Assembly: GCA_026710105.1 (NCBI GenBank)
Contig: JAPORR010000099.1
Span: forward strand, 1-48,238
Origin: Alphaproteobacteria bacterium
GTDB taxonomy: Bacteria > Pseudomonadota > Alphaproteobacteria > Bin95
Length of the DNA stretch: 48,238 nucleotides
Direction: 5' to 3'
Position 1 is the first letter of the stretch. Each line of letters begins with the position of its first letter. A program made the translations under genes and the position numbers. Positions 27,664-36,730 of this stretch are shown piece by piece. The notes below the pieces were generated by a model. That model saw nothing but the letters and a program-made list of their open reading frames with translations. It was not told the origin of the DNA and made no database searches.

Positions 27664-28449
27664 GTGTTGACCAGTAATCCCTTCGCCATGCTTTCGGCGT
27701 CCGTATCGTCAGGCGTCATGCAGGCCTATGTCGTCATCATGGTCGTCCTGGTTGTGGGCGGCACTCTGTTCGACATCTGGCACAAGGGGAGCGCCGTCTA
27801 TTTCTTCCGTAGCTGGCGGAACACGCAGGACAAGGGAGTACGCCGTATCGGCGGCGGGGAAATGTCGGTGCTCGCGATCAAGACCGCCCTGGTGGAAGGC
27901 CTGACTTCCGCCGAGTTCGGCCCGGGGCAGCGTCGGGTTGTCCACTTGCTGACGATGTACGGTTTTCTGTCATATGTTGTTACCACCGTCATCATGGTGT
28001 TCTGGTATCCAACACCCGCCACGCCGACGCCCTCCATCCTGCCCCTGTTGTGGGTCGTTGGCGCCTTACTGGTTTGCATCGGCGGCTGCTGGTTCTGGTT
28101 CTTCATGCGGGTCGATGTAGCCGCCGAGGGCCATACGCCGTTCCGAGTGATGCGCGCCGACCTGTTCATCCTCTCGCTTGTGGCTAGCACAACGCTGGGG
28201 CTGGTCTGGGCCGCCCTGCAGGCGATGGGAAGTTCCTGCACGACAGTGTTCCTCGGCCTCTATCTCATTGCCACAACGGTGCTGTTCGGGTCGGTGCCAT
28301 GGTCCAAATTCGCCCATATGTTCTACAAGCCCGCGGCGGCGCTGGAGAAACGGGTGTCCGAGGCTGCCGGTTCAAGGCGGAACTTGCCGGCCCCAGCCGA
28401 CAAACCCGAAAAATTCGGCAGCGCTCGCGAAAGGCCGCGCCACTACTGA
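27664..28449 (+). CDS. aprM: Adenylylsulfate reductase-associated membrane protein (AprM-like)
   Basis: Multi-TM protein directly upstream of aprBA; MQAYVVIMVVLVVGGTLFDIWHKGSAVYFF..., GPGQRRVVHLLTMYGFLSYVVTTVIMVFWYP. Confidence 0.78.
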   Translation: MLTSNPFAMLSASVSSGVMQAYVVIMVVLVVGGTLFDIWHKGSAVYFFRSWRNTQDKGVRRIGGGEMSVLAIKTALVEGLTSAEFGPGQRRVVHLLTMYGFLSYVVTTVIMVFWYPTPATPTPSILPLLWVVGALLVCIGGCWFWFFMRVDVAAEGHTPFRVMRADLFILSLVASTTLGLVWAALQAMGSSCTTVFLGLYLIATTVLFGSVPWSKFAHMFYKPAAALEKRVSEAAGSRRNLPAPADKPEKFGSARERPRHY

Positions 28450-28492
28450 TCGGCCCGTAATCGGTGATCGATCAAGGAGGTAACGGAATATC

Positions 28493-28954
28493 ATGCCAAC
28501 ATTCGTTTATATGACCAGTTGCGATGGCTGTGGATATTGCGTCGATGTCTGCCCGTCCGACATCATGCATATCGATAGCAGCACCCGGCGCGCCTACAAT
28601 ATTGAGCCTAATATGTGTTGGGAGTGCTATTCCTGCGTGAAGGCATGTCCGCAGCAAGCTATTGACTGCCGCGGCTATGCCGACTTCGCGCCCATGGGCC
28701 ACAGCGTCAGGGTGTTGAGAGAGGAGGCGAAGGGTGCCATTTCCTGGAAGATCAAATTCCGGAACGGCCAGGAAAAAGACTTCGTCTCACCGATACGGAC
28801 CACGCCCTGGGGGTCGATCAAACCGCCGGTCGATTACGATGCGCCTGCTCCCGAAGCGATGAAATCCCAACAGCTCGCGCATGAGCCGGACTCGCTCCAC
28901 ATTGAGGCCTTGCCCATGCTGCAGCCAGGTCGAAGCAGCGAGGGAGGCCACTAG
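28493..28954 (+). CDS. aprB: Adenylylsulfate reductase beta subunit
   Basis: Two 4Fe-4S motifs (CDGCGYCVDVCPSD, CWECYSCVKACPQQAIDCRGYADFAPMG) and an AprB-type C-terminal tail. Confidence 0.93.
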   Translation: MPTFVYMTSCDGCGYCVDVCPSDIMHIDSSTRRAYNIEPNMCWECYSCVKACPQQAIDCRGYADFAPMGHSVRVLREEAKGAISWKIKFRNGQEKDFVSPIRTTPWGSIKPPVDYDAPAPEAMKSQQLAHEPDSLHIEALPMLQPGRSSEGGH

Positions 28955-30798
28955 TGAGCTTGTTCGCCCGCCGGAAAACGGTTTTCGTCGATGCGGATGT
29001 CCTGATCATCGGCGGCGGCATGGCCGGTTGCGGTGCAACCTATGAAGCCGGGTATTGGGGGCGCGACTTGAAGGTGGTCTGCGTCGAGAAGGCCAATATC
29101 GAACGCAGCGGTGCCGTGGCTCAGGGCCTGTATGCGATCAACTGCTATATGGGCATGCAGTGGAACGAGAATCAGCCCGAGGACCATGTCCGCTACGCCC
29201 GGAACGACCTCATGGGTCTTGTGCGAGAGGATCTGGGCTTCGATATCGCCCGGCATGTCGACTCCACGGTGCATAAGTTCGAGGAGTGGGGTCTTCCCAT
29301 AATGAAGGACCCGGAGACCGGGCGCTATCTGCGCGAAGGCAAATGGCAGATCATGATCCATGGCGAGAGCTATAAGCCCATCGTCGCCGAGGCCGCCCGC
29401 AAGGCCGCCACCGAGGTCTATAACCGGATCATGGTGACCCATCTGCTGATGGACTCCACGAAGCCCAACCGCGTTGCCGGCGCAGTCGGGTTCAATGTCC
29501 GCAGCGGCGATTTCTACGTCTTCCGCGCAAAGGCCGTCATCGTATCCGCCGGCGGTGCATCGCATATTTTCAAACCTCGGGCGGTGGGCGAAGGCATGGG
29601 GCGAACCTGGTACGCCCCTTGGAGCAGCGCATCGGCCTATGCGCTGCCACTCCTTGTCGGCGCCAAGATGACCCAGATGGAAAACCGGGTCGTTCTCACC
29701 CGCTTCAAGGACGGCTACGGCCCAGTTGGCGCCTATTTCCTCCACTTGAAGACATACACCGAGAATGCCTACGGGGAGGAATATGAGTCCAAGTGGTATG
29801 ACCACACCAAAGAACTAGTTGGGGACTATATCGACCGGCATCCAGTGCCCACCTGCCTGCGCAACCATGCCTTCCTTGAGGAGGTCAAGGCTGGCGGCGG
29901 GCCTATCCGCATGGTGACGACAGAGGCCTTTGCCGACCCCCACAAGGAACAAGTCGGCTGGGAAAATTTCCTCGGCATGACGATCGGCCAAGCGGTTGTG
30001 TGGGCGTCCCAGAACATCGACCCCAAACACACTAATCCGGAACTGACCACCTCCGAGCCCTATGTCATGGGCTCGCACGCCACCTGCTCGGGCGCTTGGG
30101 CGAGTGGTCCGGAAGACTGTGCGCCAACGGACTACCAATGGGGATACAACCGCATGATGACCGTCGAGGGGCTGTTCGGCGCCGGAGACACTATCGGCGG
30201 CACCGCCCACAAATTCTCGTCCGGATCTTTTACGGAGGGCCGGATCGCTGCAAAGGCAGCGGTCAACTATGTCAACGACCTGAAGGGTGACCGCCCGCAG
30301 ATAAACGAGCAGGAGTACGAAGACCTCAAAAGGGTCATCTTCGAGCCTCTGGAGACCTACCGGGTCGGGCGCAATGAGATCGTCGCGGGAACGGTCTCAC
30401 CGAGCTACATGTTGCCGCTTCACGGTCTCCAGCGTCTCGAAAAGATAATGGACGAATATGTTGGCGGCATAAGCTCCGGTTATGTCACCAACGAACCCAT
30501 GCTTACCCGCGGGCTGGAATTGCTGGGTATGCTGAAGGAAGATCTCACCAGTCTTGGGGCCGAAGACCTGCACCAGCTCCAGCGAGTCTGGGAACTTCAC
30601 CACCGGGTCCTCGCCTCGGAGTCAGTGACGCATCACACGATGTTCAGGACGGAAACCCGCTGGCCAGGCTACTACTACCGGGCAGACCATCCCAAGCTGG
30701 ACGATACTGACTGGCATTGCTTCACCTTGTCCCGCTACGATCGCGACTCTGGGGAATGGACTATGGAGAAGGCTCCCGTCCACCACATCGTCGACTAG
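28954..30798 (+). CDS. aprA: Adenylylsulfate reductase alpha subunit
   Basis: VDADVLIIGGGMAGCGATYEAGYWG; SGAVAQGLYAINCYMG; MGSHATCSGAWASGPEDCAPTDYQWGYNRMMTVEGLFGAGDTIGGTAHKFSSGSFTEGRIAAKAA. Confidence 0.95.
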   Translation: MSLFARRKTVFVDADVLIIGGGMAGCGATYEAGYWGRDLKVVCVEKANIERSGAVAQGLYAINCYMGMQWNENQPEDHVRYARNDLMGLVREDLGFDIARHVDSTVHKFEEWGLPIMKDPETGRYLREGKWQIMIHGESYKPIVAEAARKAATEVYNRIMVTHLLMDSTKPNRVAGAVGFNVRSGDFYVFRAKAVIVSAGGASHIFKPRAVGEGMGRTWYAPWSSASAYALPLLVGAKMTQMENRVVLTRFKDGYGPVGAYFLHLKTYTENAYGEEYESKWYDHTKELVGDYIDRHPVPTCLRNHAFLEEVKAGGGPIRMVTTEAFADPHKEQVGWENFLGMTIGQAVVWASQNIDPKHTNPELTTSEPYVMGSHATCSGAWASGPEDCAPTDYQWGYNRMMTVEGLFGAGDTIGGTAHKFSSGSFTEGRIAAKAAVNYVNDLKGDRPQINEQEYEDLKRVIFEPLETYRVGRNEIVAGTVSPSYMLPLHGLQRLEKIMDEYVGGISSGYVTNEPMLTRGLELLGMLKEDLTSLGAEDLHQLQRVWELHHRVLASESVTHHTMFRTETRWPGYYYRADHPKLDDTDWHCFTLSRYDRDSGEWTMEKAPVHHIVD

Positions 30799-30820
30799 GG
30801 TCCCACAACCTCCTGTATCG

Positions 30821-32074
30821 ATGCTGATCCCCCCCCACGGCAATGCCCCCCTTAAACCCCTGCTACTGCCCCAGGAGGAGTGGAGCGAGGCCCTAAAGAG
30901 GGCGCGCACTCTGAAAAGGCTGCCCCTGTCGAGCCGCGAGGTTTCAGACCTCTTCATGCTCGCCATGGGCGCTTACACGCCGCTCGACGGCTTCATGGGG
31001 GCAACCGACTGGCGCGGTGCCTGCCTGGAGATGCGGCTTGAGAACGGACTCTTCTGGCCGCTCCCCATTACCCTTTCCTGCAGCGAGGATTTCGCTGTCG
31101 CCACAGGCGACGAAGTGGCGTTAACAGATGAGGAAGGCACGCTCCTCGGCATCCTCGCGGTCACTGAGAAATATACCATCGACAAGACCCTCGAATGCCG
31201 AGAGGTCTATCGCACCGCCGACGAGGCTCATCCAGGCGTCGCCAAGGTGATGGCACAGGGCACCGTCAACCTTGCAGGCCCGGTTTCAGTCTTTTCCGAG
31301 GGTCATTTCCCCGAGACTTACCAGGGGCTTTACTTGCGTCCTGCTGAGACCCGGGCCCTGTTCGCCGAAAAGGGCTGGTCGACGGTCGCCGCCTTCCAGA
31401 CCCGCAATCCCATGCACCGCAGTCACGAATTTCTCGCTAGGGTCGCCATGGAAGTGTGCGACGGATTGCTTATCCACCAGGTGCTGGGGGCGCTCAAAGA
31501 CGGCGATATCCCCGCGGAGGTTCGGGTCCGCGCCATCGACTGGCTAGTTGCCAACCACTTTCCGGAAGGGAGGGCAATCCAGGCCGGCTACCCCATCGAG
31601 ATGCGTTATGCCGGCCCCCGGGAGGCATTGCTGCACGCGCTGTTCCGCCAGAACTTCGGATGCTCTCACCTGGTAGTGGGGCGCGACCATGCTGGACTTG
31701 GCGGCTATTACGGTCCCTATGACGCGCACCATATCTTCGACCAGATTGATGACGGAAGTCTCGCCATCCAGCCGCTGAAGATCGACGACACATTCCACTG
31801 CTTCGACTGCCGGGGCATGGCGACCGGCAATGTTTGCTTTGCCGCCGACGACGGTGCGGACTCGTTGGAGGAAGATGAGCGTTATCGCATGGTGGCAGCG
31901 GTGGCGACGGGCAACGCCGTGGAGCGGGTCTGCCGCTTGGATAACGACGGAAAGCTTCGCATTTCTGGCACTCGGCTGCGCGAAATGTTCGCTGGCGGCG
32001 AGGCGATCCCGCCCGAATACAGCCGCAGCGGTGTGGTCGCTATCCTCCAAGCCTATTACGATGGCGCCGCTTGA
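30821..32074 (+). CDS. sat: Sulfate adenylyltransferase (ATP sulfurylase), dissimilatory type
   Basis: MLAMGAYTPLDGFMGATDW, AFQTRNPMHRSHEFLARVAME, HLVVGRDHAGLGGYYGPYDAH, LRISGTRLREMFAGGEAIPPEYSR. Confidence 0.94.
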   Translation: MLIPPHGNAPLKPLLLPQEEWSEALKRARTLKRLPLSSREVSDLFMLAMGAYTPLDGFMGATDWRGACLEMRLENGLFWPLPITLSCSEDFAVATGDEVALTDEEGTLLGILAVTEKYTIDKTLECREVYRTADEAHPGVAKVMAQGTVNLAGPVSVFSEGHFPETYQGLYLRPAETRALFAEKGWSTVAAFQTRNPMHRSHEFLARVAMEVCDGLLIHQVLGALKDGDIPAEVRVRAIDWLVANHFPEGRAIQAGYPIEMRYAGPREALLHALFRQNFGCSHLVVGRDHAGLGGYYGPYDAHHIFDQIDDGSLAIQPLKIDDTFHCFDCRGMATGNVCFAADDGADSLEEDERYRMVAAVATGNAVERVCRLDNDGKLRISGTRLREMFAGGEAIPPEYSRSGVVAILQAYYDGAA

Positions 32075-32130
32075 TTTTGCGTCGGCGGAGGTCCATCTAA
32101 ACAAGTATATTAGGCCGGAGGATGTAGCCT

Positions 32131-32679
32131 ATGTTCATTCAGACCGAACAGACCCCTAATCCTGCAACGCTGAAATTTATCCCGGGCGTGCAGGTCATGG
32201 CGCGCGGTACGGCCGATTTCCCTTCACCGGAGGGCGCTGAGCGTTCACCGCTGGCCCAGACACTGTTTGATGTGTCAGGGGTGAGGGCAGTGTTTTTCGG
32301 CAGTGATTTCGTCACCGTCAGCAAAGACGACGCGCATGACTGGCAAGTCCTGAAACCGATGATCCTCGGCGCGATCATGGATCATTTCATGGCGGGTCGC
32401 CCCGTGCTTCTCAACGTAGACGATGACAACGACGAGGGTGCGGAGGACAGCGAGGTCGTCTCACAGATCAAGGAATTGCTGGAAACGAGGGTCCGCCCGG
32501 CAGTGGCGCAGGACGGCGGCGACATCGTCTTTCGCGCCTTCGAGGACGGCGTCGTCTATCTGAGTATGCAGGGCGCCTGCGCTGGCTGTCCGAGTTCGAC
32601 GGCGACGCTCAAGATGGGTGTCGAAAACATGCTTCGCCACTACATTTCTGAGGTTGAAGCGGTCTATCCCGTCCCCTGA
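32131..32679 (+). CDS. NifU-like/Nfu Fe-S scaffold protein
   Basis: MFIQTEQTPNPATLKFIPG and C-terminal DGGDIVFRAFEDGVVYLSMQGACAGCPSSTATLKMGVENML (CxxC). Confidence 0.93.
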   Translation: MFIQTEQTPNPATLKFIPGVQVMARGTADFPSPEGAERSPLAQTLFDVSGVRAVFFGSDFVTVSKDDAHDWQVLKPMILGAIMDHFMAGRPVLLNVDDDNDEGAEDSEVVSQIKELLETRVRPAVAQDGGDIVFRAFEDGVVYLSMQGACAGCPSSTATLKMGVENMLRHYISEVEAVYPVP

Positions 32680-32716
32680 GGATGAGCCCGGCCGGCCAGA
32701 TATCCTTGCATCTTGC

Positions 32717-33322
32717 ATGGTTGAACTCGCGCTTGATTGCGCCGCCAATGCCTGCTCTGTCGCCGTCGCGCGGGATGGCAAGCTACTAGCGGCCCGGTGG
32801 CGACCGATGGCGCGCGGCCATGCCGAGATGGCACCAGTTATGCTGGAGCGCGTCATGGCGGAGGCAGGCGTCCTCTTCGCCGACCTGTCGCGAATTGTTG
32901 TCACGCGAGGTCCTGGCTCCTTTACCGGCATTCGCATAGCGTTGGCAGCAGCGCGCGGTCTGGCACTTGTCACCAAGGCCGAACTCGTCGCCGCCTCGAC
33001 TTTCGAGGCGCTGCGCCCGGCATTGCCACCGGAAGGCCGCTTGTTCGCCGTGCTCAATACTGGGCGCGGCAGCCTTTATGCAGCTGAGTTGTCGGGCGCC
33101 GCCACGCCATTCGCCACGACGATGGAAGCTCTGGTCGCTGAAGCGCCTTTTGCTGTCACCGGCGATGCGGGGAAGGCTTTAGCCGCATCTGCACCGGGCG
33201 CGATCCGGGCGCTGGCACCGGCATTGCCAGATGCGGTCCGGCTCCTTGGTAGGCACTTTGCACCAGGTCCGGCATCGCCGCTCTATCTCTCCCGGCCCCT
33301 TACCGGGCCAGTCGGGCGGTGA
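32717..33322 (+). CDS. tsaB: tRNA t6A biosynthesis protein TsaB
   Basis: LALDCAANACSVAVARDGKLL, VVTRGPGSFTGIRIALAAARGLAL. Confidence 0.9.
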   Translation: MVELALDCAANACSVAVARDGKLLAARWRPMARGHAEMAPVMLERVMAEAGVLFADLSRIVVTRGPGSFTGIRIALAAARGLALVTKAELVAASTFEALRPALPPEGRLFAVLNTGRGSLYAAELSGAATPFATTMEALVAEAPFAVTGDAGKALAASAPGAIRALAPALPDAVRLLGRHFAPGPASPLYLSRPLTGPVGR

Positions 33323-33792
33323 TCATCGCCGCCCCATCGCATGCCGAAATCGTCGCGGCCATCCACCGTGCCGCCATGCCTGAGACTGCGTGGACGGCGG
33401 ACATCTGGCGCCGTCTGCTTGCCGCACCTGACGCTCATGCGCGCATTGTCATGGATGAGGATACTCCCGTCGGCTTCCTTCATATGCGCCGTGCGGGCGG
33501 CGAAGCGGAAGTGGTAATGATCGCAACCCATCCCCTCGCGCAACGGCGCGGCATCGCGACGGCGCTGCTAAACGACGCCTGCGCCGCTCTCGACGGCGAC
33601 CCCCTGTTCCTCGAAGTCGCCGCAGACAACCATGCCGCTCGCGCGCTTTACGCCGGGTTCGGTTTCGAAGCAGTCGGGCACCGGCACGGATATTACCGCA
33701 CGCCATCAGGGCGGCAGGACGCTCTCATCCTGCGCCTCGCGACAGGCGCCTCTGCAACAGGGCGCCACGAACTCCTTGGCGGGCAATGCTAG
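33319..33792 (+). CDS. rimI: GNAT ribosomal-protein-alanine N-acetyltransferase (RimI-like)
   Basis: VVMIATHPLAQRRGIATALLNDA, LEVAADNHAARALYAGFGFEAVGHRHGYY; GTG start overlapping tsaB. Confidence 0.85.
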   Translation: MIIAAPSHAEIVAAIHRAAMPETAWTADIWRRLLAAPDAHARIVMDEDTPVGFLHMRRAGGEAEVVMIATHPLAQRRGIATALLNDACAALDGDPLFLEVAADNHAARALYAGFGFEAVGHRHGYYRTPSGRQDALILRLATGASATGRHELLGGQC

Positions 33793-33848
33793 CAAACGCT
33801 GGCGCCCTCTCCTGTCATGCCCGCGCCGCCAGTCTCCCCGGGCGAGTT

Positions 33849-34169
33849 CTATTCCGCCATGATCTGTGTCTTGGCTTCCTGGAGCAGTTCTTCCATCCGG
33901 TTGCGGAGCCGGCGGGCGTCAGTCGCAATGCCCTGCTGGCTCAGATCGGCTAGCACCTTCTCCAGCACGTCGTCATCACCCGGACGGTTAAAATCCGACT
34001 GGACCACGCTCAGTCCATAAGCCTTCAGGTCCTCGCCCTCGAGACCCCATTGCGCGCCCGCCCACTCACCGAACAAACGGTTGCGTCGAGCCTGCACCTT
34101 GAAGCGTAATTCCTCATCATGGCTGTATCGGGCCTCAAACTGCTTTGCGCGGTCATCGAAGGTCGCCAT
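33849..34169 (-). CDS. DUF1476 protein (alphaproteobacterial F1Fo-ATPase zeta-subunit/inhibitor family)
   Basis: MATFDDRAKQFEARYSHDEELRFKVQARRNRLFGEWAGAQWGLEGEDLKAYGLSVVQSDFNRPGDDDVLEKVLADL. The longer ORF call is over-extended at its N-terminus. Confidence 0.9.
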   Translation of the reverse strand: MATFDDRAKQFEARYSHDEELRFKVQARRNRLFGEWAGAQWGLEGEDLKAYGLSVVQSDFNRPGDDDVLEKVLADLSQQGIATDARRLRNRMEELLQEAKTQIMAE

Positions 34170-34250
34170 GTGGATTGTTCCCATGCTGCTTGGTCGTGCG
34201 GGTTGCGGACGATATATAGTCAGTCCCGCTTCGGATTTGCAGTGCCCCCG

Positions 34251-34994
34251 ATGTGCACCGTTGTCCTGCTCCGCAGGCCCAGCCATGCCTGGCCCGTGAT
34301 CATCGGCGCCAATCGCGACGAAGCCGTAAACCGCCCTTGGCAGCCGCCGGGGCGCCACTGGCCCGACCGGCCGAGCGTGCTCGCTGGCCTCGACGAGGAG
34401 GCGGGCGGGAGTTGGCTGGGACTGAACGACGCGGGCGTGGTGGCCGCCATCCTCAACCGGCAAGGTTCGCTGGGCCCCGCCCGCGACAAACGCACGCGCG
34501 GCGTGCTGGTGCTTGAGGCCCTCGACCACGACACCGCCCGTGCAGCCGCCGCGGCGACAGCAGCAGTAGACGGGCGCGTCTACCGCAGTTTCAACATGCT
34601 CATCGCCGATCGCGAGGAGGCCTTCTGGATTCGCCATGCAGGAAGGCGCGGCGTATCGGCGCATACACTTGGCCCGGGTGTATCAATGCTGACCGCCTGG
34701 GACCTGAATGACGGCGCCGCGTCTGGGCGCACGGCCCATTACCTACCCCGGTTCGAGACCGCCTGCCCCCCCAACCCCGAGATGCCAGACGGCTGGGCTG
34801 ACTGGGAAGGCCTGTTCGCGTCAGAGGTGACAGGGCCCGGCGATCCCAACGACGCCATGCATGTGCGCACGGACTGGGGCTTCGGCACCGTCTCCCGCGC
34901 CCTGCTCGCCCTACCCGCCGACGCACAGGCTCGACCGGTTTGGCGTTTCGCTCGCTCATGGCCGGAAATCGGTGATTATACGGAGCTTCATTGA
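34251..34994 (+). CDS. NRDE-family (TANGO2-like) protein
   Basis: [37 protein letters not shown]...[19 protein letters not shown]. Confidence 0.88.
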   Translation: MCTVVLLRRPSHAWPVIIGANRDEAVNRPWQPPGRHWPDRPSVLAGLDEEAGGSWLGLNDAGVVAAILNRQGSLGPARDKRTRGVLVLEALDHDTARAAAAATAAVDGRVYRSFNMLIADREEAFWIRHAGRRGVSAHTLGPGVSMLTAWDLNDGAASGRTAHYLPRFETACPPNPEMPDGWADWEGLFASEVTGPGDPNDAMHVRTDWGFGTVSRALLALPADAQARPVWRFARSWPEIGDYTELH

Positions 34995-35085
34995 GAAGAC
35001 ATGGCGGGCTTGCTATATCCAGCTGGGCGACCCGCGGTCCCGGCGCTTTGTCGGTCCTCCGTCGGGCGGCACTCGGTGGACAACC

Positions 35086-35844
35086 ATGGCAAGACGCAAA
35101 CGCATCTACGAGGGCAAGGCCAAAGTTCTCTACGAAGGTCCCGAGCCCGGAACGCTCGTCCAGTATTTCAAGGATGACGCGACCGCCTTCAACAACCGCA
35201 AGAAAGCCACGATCTCCGGTAAGGGGGTGCTGAACAACCGGATCTCCGAATATCTGATGGTCCGGCTGCAGGAGATGGGCATTCCGACCCATTTCGTGCG
35301 TCGGTTGAACATGCGCGAGCAACTGATCCGGGAGGTCGAGATCATCCCGGTCGAGGTCGTCGTGCGGAATATCGCCGCCGGCTCACTCTCCCGGCGTTTC
35401 AAGATCGACGAGGGCGCGCCACTGCCCCGGTCGATCGTCGAGTATTATTACAAGAACGACGAACTCGACGACCCGATGGTCACAGAAGAGCACATCACCG
35501 CCTTCGGCTGGGCTTCGCCGCAGGACCTCGACGACATCTTCAACTTAGCGCTTCGGGTCAACGACTATCTGAGCGGGCTGTTCCTTGGCGCTGGGCTACG
35601 TCTGGTGGATTTCAAGGTCGAGTTCGGGCGCCTCTACACGCAGGAAGATGTGCGGATCGTGCTAGCCGATGAGATCAGCCCCGACAGCTGCCGCCTCTGG
35701 GACCTGCAGACCAATGAAGTGCTGGACAAAGACCGGTTCCGCCGCGACATGGGCGATGTCGCGGAAGCCTACCAGGAGGTGGCACGACGCCTCGGTATTC
35801 TCCAGGAAGGCAATGTGGAACCCCTGCCGAAGGCAAGCGCGTGA
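35086..35844 (+). CDS. purC: Phosphoribosylaminoimidazole-succinocarboxamide synthase
   Basis: [96 protein letters not shown]. Confidence 0.97.
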   Translation: MARRKRIYEGKAKVLYEGPEPGTLVQYFKDDATAFNNRKKATISGKGVLNNRISEYLMVRLQEMGIPTHFVRRLNMREQLIREVEIIPVEVVVRNIAAGSLSRRFKIDEGAPLPRSIVEYYYKNDELDDPMVTEEHITAFGWASPQDLDDIFNLALRVNDYLSGLFLGAGLRLVDFKVEFGRLYTQEDVRIVLADEISPDSCRLWDLQTNEVLDKDRFRRDMGDVAEAYQEVARRLGILQEGNVEPLPKASA

Positions 35845-36080
35845 AGGCACGAGTGCTGGTCATGCCCCGCGCCGGCGTGCTGGACCCACAGGGCAAGGCG
35901 GTTGCACAGGCATTAGCAGGCCTGGGTTTCGACGGTGTGGAGACAGCCCGCCAGGGCAAGGTAATCGAGTTGGAGCTTGCCGAAACTGATCCCGCCACCG
36001 CCGAGGCGACACTTGCCGCCATGTGCGAACGCCTGCTCGCCAACCCGGTCATCGAGGACTACACGATCGAAATCGCATGA
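35841..36080 (+). CDS. purS: Phosphoribosylformylglycinamidine synthase subunit PurS
   Basis: [46 protein letters not shown]...[17 protein letters not shown]. Confidence 0.95.
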   Translation: MKARVLVMPRAGVLDPQGKAVAQALAGLGFDGVETARQGKVIELELAETDPATAEATLAAMCERLLANPVIEDYTIEIA

Positions 36081-36730
36081 AGGCGGTTATTGTCGTCTTT
36101 CCGGGATCGAATTGCGATCGGGATGCGAAGGTTGCGATCGAGGCAGTGACAGGCCGCGCGGCCGCCATGATATGGCATGGCGAGCCGGTCTTGCCGCCGG
36201 CCGACCTTGTGGTGCTGCCTGGTGGCTTTTCTTATGGCGACTATCTCCGCCCCGGCGCCATGGCCGCCCGCTCACCCATCATGCAGGCCGTTATCCAGGC
36301 TGCGAAACGCGGTGTTCGGGTGCTCGGGATCTGCAATGGCTTCCAGATGCTAACCGAATGCAGCCTTCTGCCGGGAGCGCTTTTGCGCAATGCAAAGCTG
36401 CGCTTCGTCTGCCGGGCGGTGCGCCTGCGCGTCGAGACCGCCGACAACCCGTTCACGAAACGCTATCAAGCCGGCAATGCGCTGCAAATGCCGGTTGCAC
36501 ATCATGACGGCAACTATTTCGCTGATACAGCAGTACTTGAGCGCCTGGCTGGCGACGACCGCATCGTATTCCGTTATCTCGACAACCCGAACGGCTCTGC
36601 CGGAGACATCGCCGGCATTCTGAACGAGGGCCGCAATGTGTTGGGCATGATGCCGCATCCCGAACGTGCCGCAGAAGCGCTGCTCGGCAGCACCGATGGA
36701 CGGGCCTTATTCGAGTCGCTCGTCGCATGA
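36077..36730 (+). CDS. purQ: Phosphoribosylformylglycinamidine synthase subunit PurQ
   Basis: [68 protein letters not shown]. Confidence 0.96.
   Translation: MKAVIVVFPGSNCDRDAKVAIEAVTGRAAAMIWHGEPVLPPADLVVLPGGFSYGDYLRPGAMAARSPIMQAVIQAAKRGVRVLGICNGFQMLTECSLLPGALLRNAKLRFVCRAVRLRVETADNPFTKRYQAGNALQMPVAHHDGNYFADTAVLERLAGDDRIVFRYLDNPNGSAGDIAGILNEGRNVLGMMPHPERAAEALLGSTDGRALFESLVA

Noticed and set aside
34170-34664. N-terminal extension of the DUF1476 ORF
   Set aside because: Overlaps the NRDE gene; DUF1476 proteins begin at MATFDDRAKQFE.
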